Origin: CAVQOB01 sp963714325
GTDB taxonomy: Bacteria; Pseudomonadota; Alphaproteobacteria; Rhizobiales; Hyphomicrobiaceae
Length of the DNA: 64,000 nucleotides
Reading direction: 5' to 3'
Assembly (NCBI GenBank): GCA_963714325.1
Contig: CAVQOB010000014.1
Span: 62,001-126,000 of the forward strand
Of this stretch, positions 26,871 to 36,387 are shown one piece after another; position 1 is the first letter of the stretch, and the number at the start of each line of letters is the position of its first letter. Position numbers and translations under genes: made by a program. The notes beneath the pieces are model-generated. The model was not told the origin of the DNA, made no database searches, and worked only from the letters and a program-made list of their open reading frames with translations.

Positions 26871-27259
26871 GAAAAAAACGCCTATATCGACAGAGCGGCA
26901 GGGGAACACACGAAATGAATTCCGTGCAAGTCTGTGTGGCTCTAAGTAGCTCTAAGCATTCACGGCCAACGGCAGCACCTGGCTGCATCGTCCACTGCGG
27001 ACCCGTGATTTTAACCAACACGGGCAACCCCAGTGTTTTCGGCCTTTCGACCCGCAATCAACTAAACAGATCGCTTAATACTTAAGCAAAACCAACAACT
27101 TAAGCCGCTGGTTCAAATCAGTGACAGCAACACCCGCAACCAGCCTACGAACCTGAACCTGCGAAGTGAGCCCCTGCAGTGGACGGCTTTCGTTTCGAGT
27201 AATTCGACTGTTTCACTCGCTGCGACGTTGTGGTAGAGTTGTCGGTGAAGGAGAGTGCC
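26871..27259. other. Intergenic stretch between ISL3 copy C and the toxin-antitoxin pair
   Basis: It begins with the right copy of the GAAAAAAA duplication. I find no supported gene. AAGGAGAG just before 27260 is the ribosome binding site of the antitoxin. The left boundary of the accessory island probably lies in or before this stretch, but no attachment repeat could be identified by eye. Confidence 0.5.
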
Positions 27260-27715
27260 ATGCCCCGCACCGACACCACGCCCACCATCCCGTCCGACCA
27301 GGATGCACTGCTCGCCCGTGAGGCCAGCCTGGCCATCGAAACCCAGCATGCCGACATGGGCTCGCTCCGACTGCAACTCGGCAACGCGGGTAAGGAAGTC
27401 ACGACCGTACGCCTGCCGGCGGCGGCGGCCAAGTTGTTGCTCCAGTTGCTGACCGAGTTGGGCAAGGGTCGCGCAGTCAGCGTGGCGCCGACTGACGTTG
27501 AAATCACGACGCAACAGGCGGCTGATCTGCTCAATGTCTCGCGTCCCTATCTGGTCGGCCTCGTCGAAAAGGGCGAACTGCCCGTGCGCAAGGTTGGCAA
27601 TCAACGCCGTCTGCCGCTCGCCGATGTGCTGGAATACAAGGCGCGCAACCGGGCCAACCGGCTTGAGGCGTTGCGCGAGTTGACGGCTCTCGATCAAGAG
27701 CTGGGGCTGCGGTGA
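27260..27715 (+). CDS. HTH antitoxin (excisionase-type DNA-binding domain)
   Basis: 151 residues from ATG 27260, preceded by AAGGAGAG. The N-terminal half includes TVRLPAAAAKLLLQLLTELG, a helical region. The C-terminal half has an excisionase/MerR-like helix-turn-helix: VEITTQQAADLLNVSRPYLV, then GELPVRKVGNQRRLPLADVLEY. This two-part form is typical of antitoxins paired with PIN toxins. The stop overlaps the toxin start (GTGA), the usual coupling. It should bind its own promoter and neutralise the PIN protein. Confidence 0.88.
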   Translation: MPRTDTTPTIPSDQDALLAREASLAIETQHADMGSLRLQLGNAGKEVTTVRLPAAAAKLLLQLLTELGKGRAVSVAPTDVEITTQQAADLLNVSRPYLVGLVEKGELPVRKVGNQRRLPLADVLEYKARNRANRLEALRELTALDQELGLR

Positions 27716-28278
27716 CGCCAGTCGCATTTCTCGACGCCAGCGTCCTTTATCCGTCGACCATTCGCAGTGTACTCATGTTCCTCGCGGCCTTTGATGCCTT
27801 CCGGGCGCAATGGTCGGAAGACATTCACCGCGAGTGGACGGCGGCGTTGGCGCGCGACCGCCCGGACCTTGACGCCAAGCGGATCGCTCGCACGCGAGCG
27901 CTGATGGAAGCCCACCTTCCAAATGCGATGGTGACCGGCTACCAGCGCCGAATAGCAGGTTTGGTGCTGCCCGACCCAAACGACCGGCACGTGCTTGCGG
28001 CGGCGCTGCATTGCAAAGCGCACGTCATCGTTACGACCAACTTGAAGCACTTCCCGAAGGCCGTGCTCAGTTCGCAGGGCATCTTGGCGCAGCACCCCGA
28101 CGACTTCGTCTGCGATTTGATCTCTGCTGATCTCGATAAGGCAGTGCAAGCATTTGCGGCCGACCGCGCCCGCATGGTCAACCCGCCACATTCGGTCCCG
28201 GAGTATATCGCCGGTATAGAAACAGGCGGATTGAAGAAGTCAGCTGCTATGCTTCTTGCAGTAGTTGATCGTCTGTAA
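27712..28278 (+). CDS. PIN domain toxin (VapC-like ribonuclease)
   Basis: 188 residues from GTG 27712. PIN acidic residues are visible in VAFLDASVLYP (first Asp), in the DPNDRHVLAAAL segment (Asp pair) and near VTTNLKHFPKA. The C-terminal helical extension is longer than in small VapC proteins and resembles the PIN-domain group found with excisionase-type antitoxins. Predicted to be a Mg-dependent RNase inhibited by the preceding protein. It may stabilise the island. Confidence 0.88.
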   Translation: MTPVAFLDASVLYPSTIRSVLMFLAAFDAFRAQWSEDIHREWTAALARDRPDLDAKRIARTRALMEAHLPNAMVTGYQRRIAGLVLPDPNDRHVLAAALHCKAHVIVTTNLKHFPKAVLSSQGILAQHPDDFVCDLISADLDKAVQAFAADRARMVNPPHSVPEYIAGIETGGLKKSAAMLLAVVDRL

Positions 28279-28380
28279 GCAGTGTCGTCAACTCGAGTTC
28301 CCGCAGATTGCCGTGATGTGAAAGTGACAGAGCATGATAGCATTCACGCATGTGATCAGCGACGTGTGACTGGCTCCCCG

Positions 28381-30887
28381 ATGACCGAACCATTGCGAGA
28401 GCAAGAACAGCCTGACGACGAGATCAGCCAAGTACGTGCGGCACTTGCGGCGCTCGATCTAGAGCGCCAGCGACTCATATCCCAGCTGGATCGGTTGCTG
28501 CTGGCCGCTGTTCCGGTCGCGGTCACCCCAAAGCCGGCGCAGGCCACGTCCGGTATTTCAAACAACTCCATAGCGGCAGAGAAAATCGCCTTGTTCCGCC
28601 GGCTGTTCTCTGGGCGCACCGATGTGGTGCCGCTGCGTTGGGAAAACCAGAAGTCCGGCAAGTCCGGCTATTCACCCGCGTGTACGAACGAGTGGGTCCG
28701 AGGCGTCTGCGGCAAGCCGCAAGTCAAGTGCGGCGACTGCCCGAACCAAGCGTTCATCGGCGCCTCTGACGCCGTCGTTGAATGCCATCTGCGCGGCGAG
28801 GACCGAATCCGCAAGAACCGGCGCGAAACGGGCTTCGTTGCCGGTGTCTATCCACTGCTGTTCGACGACACATGCTATTTCCTGGCGGTTGATTTCGACA
28901 AGAAGGACTGGATTGGCGACGCCAAAGCGTTCCTCGAAACTTGCCGCGAACTCGATGTGCCGGCGGCGCTGGAGCGGTCGCGATCCGGGAATGGCGGACA
29001 TGTCTGGATCTTTTTCTCGGAATCCATCGCCGCGTCGGAAGCACGGAGGCTGGGTACGCTGCTGCTGACCCGCACCATGAACCGTCGCCCCGAGATCGGC
29101 TTCGCGTCATATGACCGGCTGTTTCCAAGCCAGGATACGATGCCGCGTGGCGGCTTTGGCAACCTGATTGCGCTGCCATTGCAGCGTCTGGCACGCGAGA
29201 AGGGCAACAGCGTTTTCGTAGACGATGCACTCACGCCTTACGAAGACCAGTGGGCATTTCTCGGCAGCCTGCGCCGCCTGTCGTCCGCCGATGTTGCCGC
29301 CGTGATCGGGCGAAGTCGGGGCCAACATGCCCGGTGGCGCCACTGGCGTCAGGCTGCCAGTCGACGACGAGAATGCGGCCGAGCCGTGGAAGATGACGCC
29401 ATCGCGGCGGCGGCAATCCCCGAAGATTGCTGAACCGATGCCCGAACAAGTCGGCTTGGTGCTGGCCGACCAAGTGTACGTCGACCGCTCACAACTGCCG
29501 TCCTCGGTTGTGGCGCAGCTCGTGCGTATCGCCGCCTTTCAGAACCCGGAATTCTATCGTACGCAGGCAATGCGGATGCCGACCTACGGCAAGCCCCGCA
29601 TCATTTCCTGCGCCGAACTCCATCCGCAGCATGTCGGCCTGCCGCGCGGTTGTCTCGATGAGGCATTGGAAACGCTCAAGGCCCTCAAGATCAAACCGGT
29701 CTTGAAGGACGAACGTCATAACGGCCAACCATTGTCGATTTCGTTTCTTGGCACGTTGCATGATGTCCAGGCCGCCGCCGTCGCCGCCATCGAGCCCCAT
29801 GACTACGGCGTACTGGCAGCAACGACGGCGTTCGGAAAAACCGTGGTCGGCGCGAAAATGATTGCAGCACGAGCCTGCAACACGCTGGTGCTGGTGCACC
29901 GGCAGCAACTCGTCGACCAGTGGCGCGAGCGCCTCAAGACTTTCCTATCGGTCGCGGATGGCGACATCGGCACGATTGGCGGTGGCAAGCGCAAACCCTC
30001 CGGCCGCATCGACATCGCGCTGATCCAGAGCCTCGTCCGCAACGGAGTAGTCAGCGATCTCGTTGGTGACTACGGGCACCTGATCGTGGACGAATGCCAC
30101 CATCTATCTGCCGTCAGCTTCGAACTCGTCGCGCGCCGCACCAAGGCCCGATACGTGCTCGGGATTGTCGGCGACGGTCGCTCGCAAGGACGGCCACCAT
30201 CCCATCATCTTCATGCAATGCGGGCCGGTCCGATACCGCGTCGATGCGAAAGCGCAGGCGGCCACACGCACTTTTACGCACAAGGTCAAATTGCGGGAGA
30301 CCGGCTTCCAGACGCCGCCCGGGCAAGAAGCAACCGGTCCACAGGAAATGACCACGCTGTATGCGGCACTTGCCGCTGACACGAAGCGCAACCACATGAT
30401 CTTCGATGACGTGCTGACCAGCCTGCAAGCCGGTCGCCGCCCCGTCATTCTGACCGAACGCCGCGACCATCTCGATCACCTGCGCAGCCGGTTCGAAAAA
30501 TTCACCCGCAATCTGGTCGTCCTGTACGGCGGCATGAATGCCGGCGAGCGCCGCGCTGCCGAAGCCGGGCTGAAAACGCCGGATGGCGAGGAGCGGCTTG
30601 TGCTCGCGACCGGGCGCTACCTCGGCGAAGGGTTCGACGACGCGTCACTCGACACGCTGTTCCTGACGATGCCGATCTCCTGGAAAGGCACGCTCGCCCA
30701 ATATGTCGGCCGCCTGCATCGCGAACACCACGCCAAGCGCGAAGTTATCGTCTACGACTACGTCGACAGCGGCGTCGGCATGCTTGCTCGCATGGCGCTG
30801 AAGCGGCAGGTGGGATACCGAAGTCTTGGATATGAACTGGTGGCTGCGACGGCGACTACGCCGATCGTGAGGCAGGGGGCACAATGA
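28381..30887 (+). pseudogene. Archaeo-eukaryotic primase fused to SF2 DEAD-like helicase, two +1 frameshifts
   Basis: About 835 codons over three frames. Residues 15-45: a coiled coil. Residues 101-120: a zinc knuckle with Cys101, 110, 117 and 120. Primase core: FLAVDFDKKDW with Asp171 and Asp173, and GNGGHVWIFF with His207, the DxD and SxH-like catalytic motifs of archaeo-eukaryotic primases. Helicase part: ATTAFGKTVVGAK (motif I), VDECHHLSA (motif II), LGLSAT (motif III) and YVGRLHREHH (motif VI). One extra G near 29308 and one near 30154, both in G-runs, shift the frame; removing them restores V-I-G-E-V-G and V-L-G-L-S-A-T. It resembles the primases I recall as the TOTE conflict-system group. 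The frameshifts may be sequencing errors. The stop overlaps the next ATG. Confidence 0.85.
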
Positions 30888-33265
30888 TCATCACCCAGGA
30901 GCTGGCAAAAATCCTCGCGGAGGTCGATCGTCCTGGCGATTACTTCGTCTCTGGCCGGGCGGAATTTCTGGCGCCACGGATCGAAGTCGAGGGTGTCGGG
31001 TTGATCGCACTGCCGCTGATGCCGGCGCAGGCAAAGCAATTGATCAAGGCGGCAACGCGGGCGCCGTTCGGGCGCGGAGCGGAAACTGTGGTCGATACGA
31101 ACGTCCGCCGCACATGGCAGATCGAGGCGAACCACGTCTCCATCGGCGGCAAACAATGGCCCAAGACGCTCGACGACATCGTTACGCGCGCGGCCGAGGG
31201 GCTGGGCGTCAAGGGGCCGGTCACAGCCGAGCTCTATAAGCTGCTGGTCTACGACAAGGGTAGCTTTTTCGTCAGCCATCGCGACACCGAGAAGGCGCCA
31301 GGCATGTTCGCGACGCTAGTGGTGGCGCTGCCGTCACAATCGAAGGGCGGCGAACTGGTTGTCGGCCATAGTGATCGCGAGGAGCGCCTCGACCTCCATT
31401 GTGACGAGCCATCCGAAGTCGCGTTTGCGGCATTCTACGCGGACTGCGTGCACGAGGTTCTGCCGGTCACCAGCGGTTGCCGGGCGACACTGGTGTTCAA
31501 TCTGATGCGCGTGGGCAAAGGCGCAGTGATTGAGCCGCCCAATTACGCCGCCGAGACAGCAAAGGTCGCAACACTTCTGACGGCTTGGGCGAAGACCAAG
31601 GCGGGGATCGGCGCCAGCCCGGACCAGATCGGCGACATCTCAGACCAGGATGCGGCAATCGCCGCATTGCCTGAGAAACTCGTCTATCCGCTGGAGCACG
31701 CCTACACACCAGCCGAGCTGACATTCGAAGGCATGAAAGGCGTCGACGCCGCGATAGCCCGGCTGCTGGCGACAGCGGCGCCGCAAGCGGGCTGTGATCT
31801 GCATCTGGCCCTCCTCATGGTCTGCGAAAGCGGCTCGGCGGAGTACACCGGCCGCGAAAACTGGCATTACCGCCGTGGCCAGCGGGACGCAGGTAAGCTG
31901 GAGTTGCGCGTCGAGTTCGAGGTCATCGATGTGTTCGACGGCAGCAAAACGATGTCGGAGTGGCGTCGGCCGGATGGGGTGCCAACGACGCTCGGCAAGC
32001 TGCCGATCAAGGACGATGAGGTATCGCCGACCGATGCCCTCGACGACGTGGACCCCGACGAAGAGCATTTCCATGAGGCGACCGGCAACGAAGGCGCTTC
32101 ATTCGAGCGCACTTATGCGCGCGCGGCGTTGGTCATCTGGCCGAGTGATCGCATGTTGATTGTGCTCAATCAGGCGGGGCTCGAGGCGACCCTGCCGTAC
32201 TTGGAAGAACTGCTTCGCAATTGGCAGGCGGCGGCACCGAAGAAGAGGCAATCCCACAAACAGCAAGTCGCCGATCTCGCGGGTCTGATGATCGCGACTT
32301 GGCCAGAGCGCTCTTGGCATGGCCGTGGCCGCACCGAGCCGAGCGAGCTGGGACGCATGTTCGGGCTGCTGGCTCGCCTTGGCGACACCACGCTGGCTGA
32401 GAAAATGACCGAAAAGCTGATCCGCCAGCGTGGCCATGACAAGGGGGATAATCCAGCGATACTCCAGGCATTATCGCTCTTGCCCGATGATCACACAGCT
32501 GACTGGTTGCGGAAGGTCGTCGAGGCGAACGGAGTGGAGGCACTCGGCTCCTGCTGTGCAATGCTGGCTGGTGCGCTGGACGGTAATTTTGCGAAGACGC
32601 CGAAATTGTTGCTCGCAGCGGGGCAAGCTCTGCTCAAACAGCTCCCAGGCGATCCCGCGTCCGCGCCGAAAGATCAATGGGACCGGCCGAGAGTTGCAGT
32701 CGCTGATGCCACATGCGTGGCGGATCTCGTTGGCGTGGTCGACCGTATCGATCCGGGCCTTGCCAAGCGCACAGCTGACCACATCCTGGCATGGCCGCGC
32801 CACTTCGATCTCGATCACATCGTTGTTCCCGCGATCAAGAAATTACTGACATCGCGGCGTCCGGGCGGGACTGCATTCGAGGTCTTGCACGCAGCTTGCG
32901 TCGCGCACCTCAACACCCGCATCGCCGAACCGTTGGAGGCCCCGCAGGATTGGATCCGGCCAAACGGCATCGGCTGCCATTGCCAGTCCTGCGCCGACCT
33001 CTCCACATTCCTTTCAGATCCCGGTCGCGAGAGCTGGATGCTGCGGGCAGCCCAACAAATCCGGACACATGTCGAAGACGCGATCCGCCGTGCCAACGCC
33101 GACCTCGATACCGAGACGCTGCGCAAGGGATCGCCGCACAGCCTGATCGCAGTGAAAAATCAGGGGAGCTACAAGCGGCGTGTAGTCCAACGCAAACATG
33201 ACCTAGCCGACCTTGCAATCCTCGACACAGGCGCTGATCAATCAAGCCGGGACAGACGAAATTGA
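30884..33265 (+). CDS. Large protein with N-terminal 2OG-Fe(II) oxygenase domain
   Basis: 793 residues. Residues about 70-210 form a 2-oxoglutarate/Fe(II) dioxygenase of prolyl-hydroxylase type. The HxD motif is His132 and Asp134 in FVSHRDTEK, the distal His is His190 in ADCVHEV, and Arg200 in GCRATLVFNL would bind 2-oxoglutarate. KGGELVV matches the strand after HxD. The long C-terminal part (about 220-793) is mostly helical, has an acidic loop (DDVDPDEEH) and a CHCQSC cluster near residue 700; I recognise no family in it. The ATGA overlap with the primase-helicase implies one functional unit, perhaps oxidative modification of a nucleic acid or protein. A diverged N-terminal copy exists at 8235. 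Confidence 0.8.
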   Translation: MIITQELAKILAEVDRPGDYFVSGRAEFLAPRIEVEGVGLIALPLMPAQAKQLIKAATRAPFGRGAETVVDTNVRRTWQIEANHVSIGGKQWPKTLDDIVTRAAEGLGVKGPVTAELYKLLVYDKGSFFVSHRDTEKAPGMFATLVVALPSQSKGGELVVGHSDREERLDLHCDEPSEVAFAAFYADCVHEVLPVTSGCRATLVFNLMRVGKGAVIEPPNYAAETAKVATLLTAWAKTKAGIGASPDQIGDISDQDAAIAALPEKLVYPLEHAYTPAELTFEGMKGVDAAIARLLATAAPQAGCDLHLALLMVCESGSAEYTGRENWHYRRGQRDAGKLELRVEFEVIDVFDGSKTMSEWRRPDGVPTTLGKLPIKDDEVSPTDALDDVDPDEEHFHEATGNEGASFERTYARAALVIWPSDRMLIVLNQAGLEATLPYLEELLRNWQAAAPKKRQSHKQQVADLAGLMIATWPERSWHGRGRTEPSELGRMFGLLARLGDTTLAEKMTEKLIRQRGHDKGDNPAILQALSLLPDDHTADWLRKVVEANGVEALGSCCAMLAGALDGNFAKTPKLLLAAGQALLKQLPGDPASAPKDQWDRPRVAVADATCVADLVGVVDRIDPGLAKRTADHILAWPRHFDLDHIVVPAIKKLLTSRRPGGTAFEVLHAACVAHLNTRIAEPLEAPQDWIRPNGIGCHCQSCADLSTFLSDPGRESWMLRAAQQIRTHVEDAIRRANADLDTETLRKGSPHSLIAVKNQGSYKRRVVQRKHDLADLAILDTGADQSSRDRRN

Positions 33266-33266
33266 A

Positions 33267-34448
33267 TTACATAGCAATTTCAATCATATAGGAGTTCGCA
33301 CTTTTATCCTGTGCGGCGCGCCAATTGAACAAATCAGTATTGATTTGATTGGATTTTTCGGACTTATTCCCAACCTGCCGGGTGGAATGGTCAAGGTTGG
33401 GAACTCGGGGCGCTGAACGATGCTGTTGCAGGCGCTGGATAGCCATCTTCGCCAAGCCTTTCTGCTCCGCCGCTTTCGTGTAGCGCGACTCCTCGATGAG
33501 TGTGGCGTGTCCGGTGATCGCCGCGATCTCGTTGGCTGAGCAGCCCGCCTCGGCAAGCCGACGTGCCGCCGCCTTGCGCAAGCCATGCGTGACACAACGC
33601 TCGGGCAATCCGGCGCGCGCAATTTTGTCGGCCATGAAATTCCCGAACCCATTCGCCGCGAAGGGATTCCCAAACGCGGTCGTCAGAATAACCGCGTGGT
33701 CGTTCGACCAAGCGGAGAGCGCCTCGGCGAGTGCGGGATGAACGGGAACCGCCAGCTTGGCGCCGGTCTTGCCTTGGATGACGCGGATGGCATCGTCAGT
33801 CACGTCGTGCCATGCCATGCGCACCACGTCGGAACGGCGCTGCCCGGTGAAGAGCAAAAGCGCGAAAGCGGTTCGCTCGCAGCCGCCGACCGGCCAGCAC
33901 GCTTCGAACTGCGCGATTTCATGATCGGTCCAGGTGTGAAACTCGCCACTTGCGAATTTTTTCAACCTGAGCGTCGGATCATCGCGCCGCCATCCGGTGT
34001 CGATGGCGAAATGCACGAGAGTACGGATCTTCTTCAAGAGATCGTTGGCGGCCCCGGGAGTTGCCGCGCGCTTGGCCATCATCGTCTTGACGTGCTCGCG
34101 GGTCATCTCGCATACAAGTCGGTGACCGATCTTCTCGTCAAGCACGAACCGCTCCATCACGCGGCGATAGGCGATCTGGGTGGACGGCCTGAGCCGCAAA
34201 TATTCGGGGCTCATGAAATAGACCTGGAGCAGGCGATCGAAGCTGCCATCGCCGCCACGTAGTTTCGGTCGCCGCAGCTTCCCCACCGTTTTCGAAGCAA
34301 GAGCCGCTTGGTACGCGGCCATGAACTCGGCAGATCCTGGCAGACCGGGCAAGGACACGCGCTGGCCATGACAGTGGCGGAAGTAGTGCCGCGCCTCGCC
34401 ATGGCGATCGACAAAGCGATCGACGTACTTCAGCTTCAACAGCGTCAC
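33267..34448 (-). CDS. int: Tyrosine recombinase / integrase
   Basis: 393 residues. The N-terminal SAM-like core-binding region includes RPSTQIAYRRVMERF. The catalytic domain has Arg in FTGQRRSDVVRM, HGLRKAAARRL (His-x-x-Arg), TGHATLIEESRYTK (His and the nucleophile Tyr). All catalytic residues are present. It converges with the 2OG-Fe(II) gene with one base between stops and overlaps the excisionase-like gene upstream by ATGA. It probably mobilised the 27-35 kb island. No attachment sites could be found by eye. Confidence 0.92.
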   Translation of the reverse strand: MTLLKLKYVDRFVDRHGEARHYFRHCHGQRVSLPGLPGSAEFMAAYQAALASKTVGKLRRPKLRGGDGSFDRLLQVYFMSPEYLRLRPSTQIAYRRVMERFVLDEKIGHRLVCEMTREHVKTMMAKRAATPGAANDLLKKIRTLVHFAIDTGWRRDDPTLRLKKFASGEFHTWTDHEIAQFEACWPVGGCERTAFALLLFTGQRRSDVVRMAWHDVTDDAIRVIQGKTGAKLAVPVHPALAEALSAWSNDHAVILTTAFGNPFAANGFGNFMADKIARAGLPERCVTHGLRKAAARRLAEAGCSANEIAAITGHATLIEESRYTKAAEQKGLAKMAIQRLQQHRSAPRVPNLDHSTRQVGNKSEKSNQINTDLFNWRAAQDKSANSYMIEIAM

Positions 34449-34717
34449 GAATAGTCGCTCCAGCTGTCACCATTGTCGCTATCGACGATGTCGGCTTTGC
34501 CTGTGCCGGCGTCTCGCGGCAATGACAGGAATGCACGATCGAGTTCGTTGATATCCCAGATGCGGCGCGCACCGGCGACGCGTGGCCGTGGCATGCGATT
34601 GTGCGCAACAAGACGGCGGAAGAAGGACGGCGACAAGGACAAATAGACGGCGGCCTCCCGCTCGTCCAGACCGCGTCGGACAGTAAGTCGCTTTGCGATC
34701 AGAATTTTCGTCGGCAT
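34445..34717 (-). CDS. Excisionase/AlpA-like small DNA-binding protein
   Basis: 90 residues from ATG 34717. The core RRGLDEREAAVYLSLSPSFF and VAHNRMPRPRVAGARRIWDI form the winged helix typical of Xis/AlpA directionality factors. The end is acidic (DIVDSDNGDSWSDYS). It is translationally coupled to the integrase (ATGA at 34445-34448), the classical xis-int arrangement. A longer frame to 34849 has no family support upstream of 34717. Confidence 0.82.
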   Translation of the reverse strand: MPTKILIAKRLTVRRGLDEREAAVYLSLSPSFFRRLVAHNRMPRPRVAGARRIWDINELDRAFLSLPRDAGTGKADIVDSDNGDSWSDYS

Positions 34718-36387
34718 GGCAGGTGTGCTCCGCACCATCCCTTTGGCCACCAGATTTTCATTGCTCGAAAACTCCTTCGCTTCGCGTAGGAGCGCGACAG
34801 TGTTGCAGCGTGCCAGTGGCCATTGGTCAAATGCTCTGGTCGCTTGCATCTCAATTCGCGTCTCTTGTCATCGTATGGTCCAGCGCGCGGACGACATTGT
34901 AGCGATCGTGTTGGAACGGTCGCGCGCGTGCGAACAGGCGGGACAAAACGCAGCTGTTGAATGGATTTGAGCATAACAGTTCTCTCATTTTCTCAAGCCT
35001 GATCATGGCTTGGCCGTGCGAGAACGAGAAGACAGATTCGCGGTGAATGGCGTGCACTGCAGTGTAGGCCAGTGTATGGCTGTGATGCATCTCACCAATC
35101 AAACGCGCGGCATGCACGTGCATTTTCCAACCATCCTCGGGAGCCGTCGATCTGTGATGGTGGGATGCGAGTCAAGGAACCGGCCGTGCTTTCTTTTGTT
35201 CGGGCCCCGCCAGGAGTGGCGATCACCACCTCTGCCCGCCGAATTAGTTTTTTTGTTTGGCCTGAAAGCCCGGTTCCCCGCCCCGGCCCACGCACAGCGC
35301 GCGCCATCGCGCACAGCGGCGGTCAAGGCCGGCCGCCGCGCGGCCGCCCGCAGGGTTCAGCCTTGACGGTTGCGCGCACGATGGCAGTCTCAAGTCGGCT
35401 GGGCGGTTTCAGCATCATTTGTGCACAGCGACACATCGGCGGCGCAACATCATGCGCGCGGTTTTCGGTTACGCCGATCAACCTATCGCCGTGGTGCGGC
35501 GAAGCGATCGTCACGCGCAGCGCGGAGATCCGCGCATTCTGCGCAAGCGAGACTCCGCCACGCGGCCAGTGCTCGGCCCGCGTGGTAGAGCGCGGCCGCA
35601 GCCCGTTGGCCGCGGATCGCCCCGTCAAAATCATGACCGAACTGTTGGACCACCGCGTCGTGAAATCGGAAACGCACGCGCCATCGTCCAAGGCGACTGT
35701 CAAAGCCACGGAATGGCGCGCGACATTAGGATGCGACTATTTCAATCTGAGAAATCAATGAATTATGCGTCGTGCGTGCTTCGACTCTAAAAACGACACA
35801 TATGAAATCGTTATCCTTCAATCGCTTAAGTGCCGACGCGCACGAACCTTTTATCTTGATGTCATTTTGCCCTCGGTTCCTGGCATGCACCCACTGAACT
35901 TCGCTGCATTTCATGGAAAGTTTTAAAAGCACAGAGCCCACGACGCGATCGACGCTGGATCCGTGCTCGCCAAACTGGTCATCCAAAATCTGACTCGCAA
36001 ACACGATCGTGGGTAACCGTGGCTTGATCGTAAGCGACGTCTGACCGCACACGTGTTCGCCGTCTGGCAAATCACGATTGTCACTGGATCGACAAACGCA
36101 TGAGGTTGCGTCGGCGCGGCGCAGACGCGACGACCCAGCAGTGCAGGCATTTCGGTCACGGCATGTGGTTGCCACGCGCACGACTAGCCGGCAGACCCGA
36201 CGACCGAACTCGGGTCAGACCTTCCGTGACTTGATTACTTGTCGACGAGTTTGACCCTGAGTGGTCCTGGTTGACACAATAAACTCGGCGTCGGTTACCA
36301 ACAGTAGGCTGCTATGGTTTGTTCCACCCCATGGTCTATGACACGACGACGTTGTTTGGATCCATTTTCAGTCATCGCGACCGATTG
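34718..36387. other. 1.7-kb stretch without supported genes
   Basis: Long open frames exist on both strands, but none shows a recognisable domain or a convincing start. It contains a GC-rich hairpin at 35322-35367 and a more AT-rich part around 35760-35880. This may be the right-hand non-coding end of the integrase island, decayed DNA, or carry an RNA I cannot recognise. Confidence 0.5.
35322..35367. repeat. Hairpin similar to the leader stem-loop of ISL3 copy A
   Basis: The outer arms are GTCAAGGC (35322-35329) and GCCTTGAC (35360-35367), with an inner GGCCGC/GCGGCC stem. The surrounding bases GGCGGTCAAGGCCG and CGCCCGCAGGG recur in the ISL3 copy A leader (complement of about 10250-10300), but no ISL3 sequence is found beside it here. 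It may be a dispersed palindromic repeat of this genome. Confidence 0.5.

Noticed and set aside
33585..34262. A 225-codon plus-strand frame opposite the integrase
   Set aside because: Antisense shadow of the integrase, which has all catalytic residues; no domain or start signal.
35072..36181. Long frames in the 34.7-36.4 kb gap
   Set aside because: They are rich in Arg/Ala/Ser from GC-rich DNA, lack recognisable motifs, overlap each other on both strands and have no ribosome binding site.
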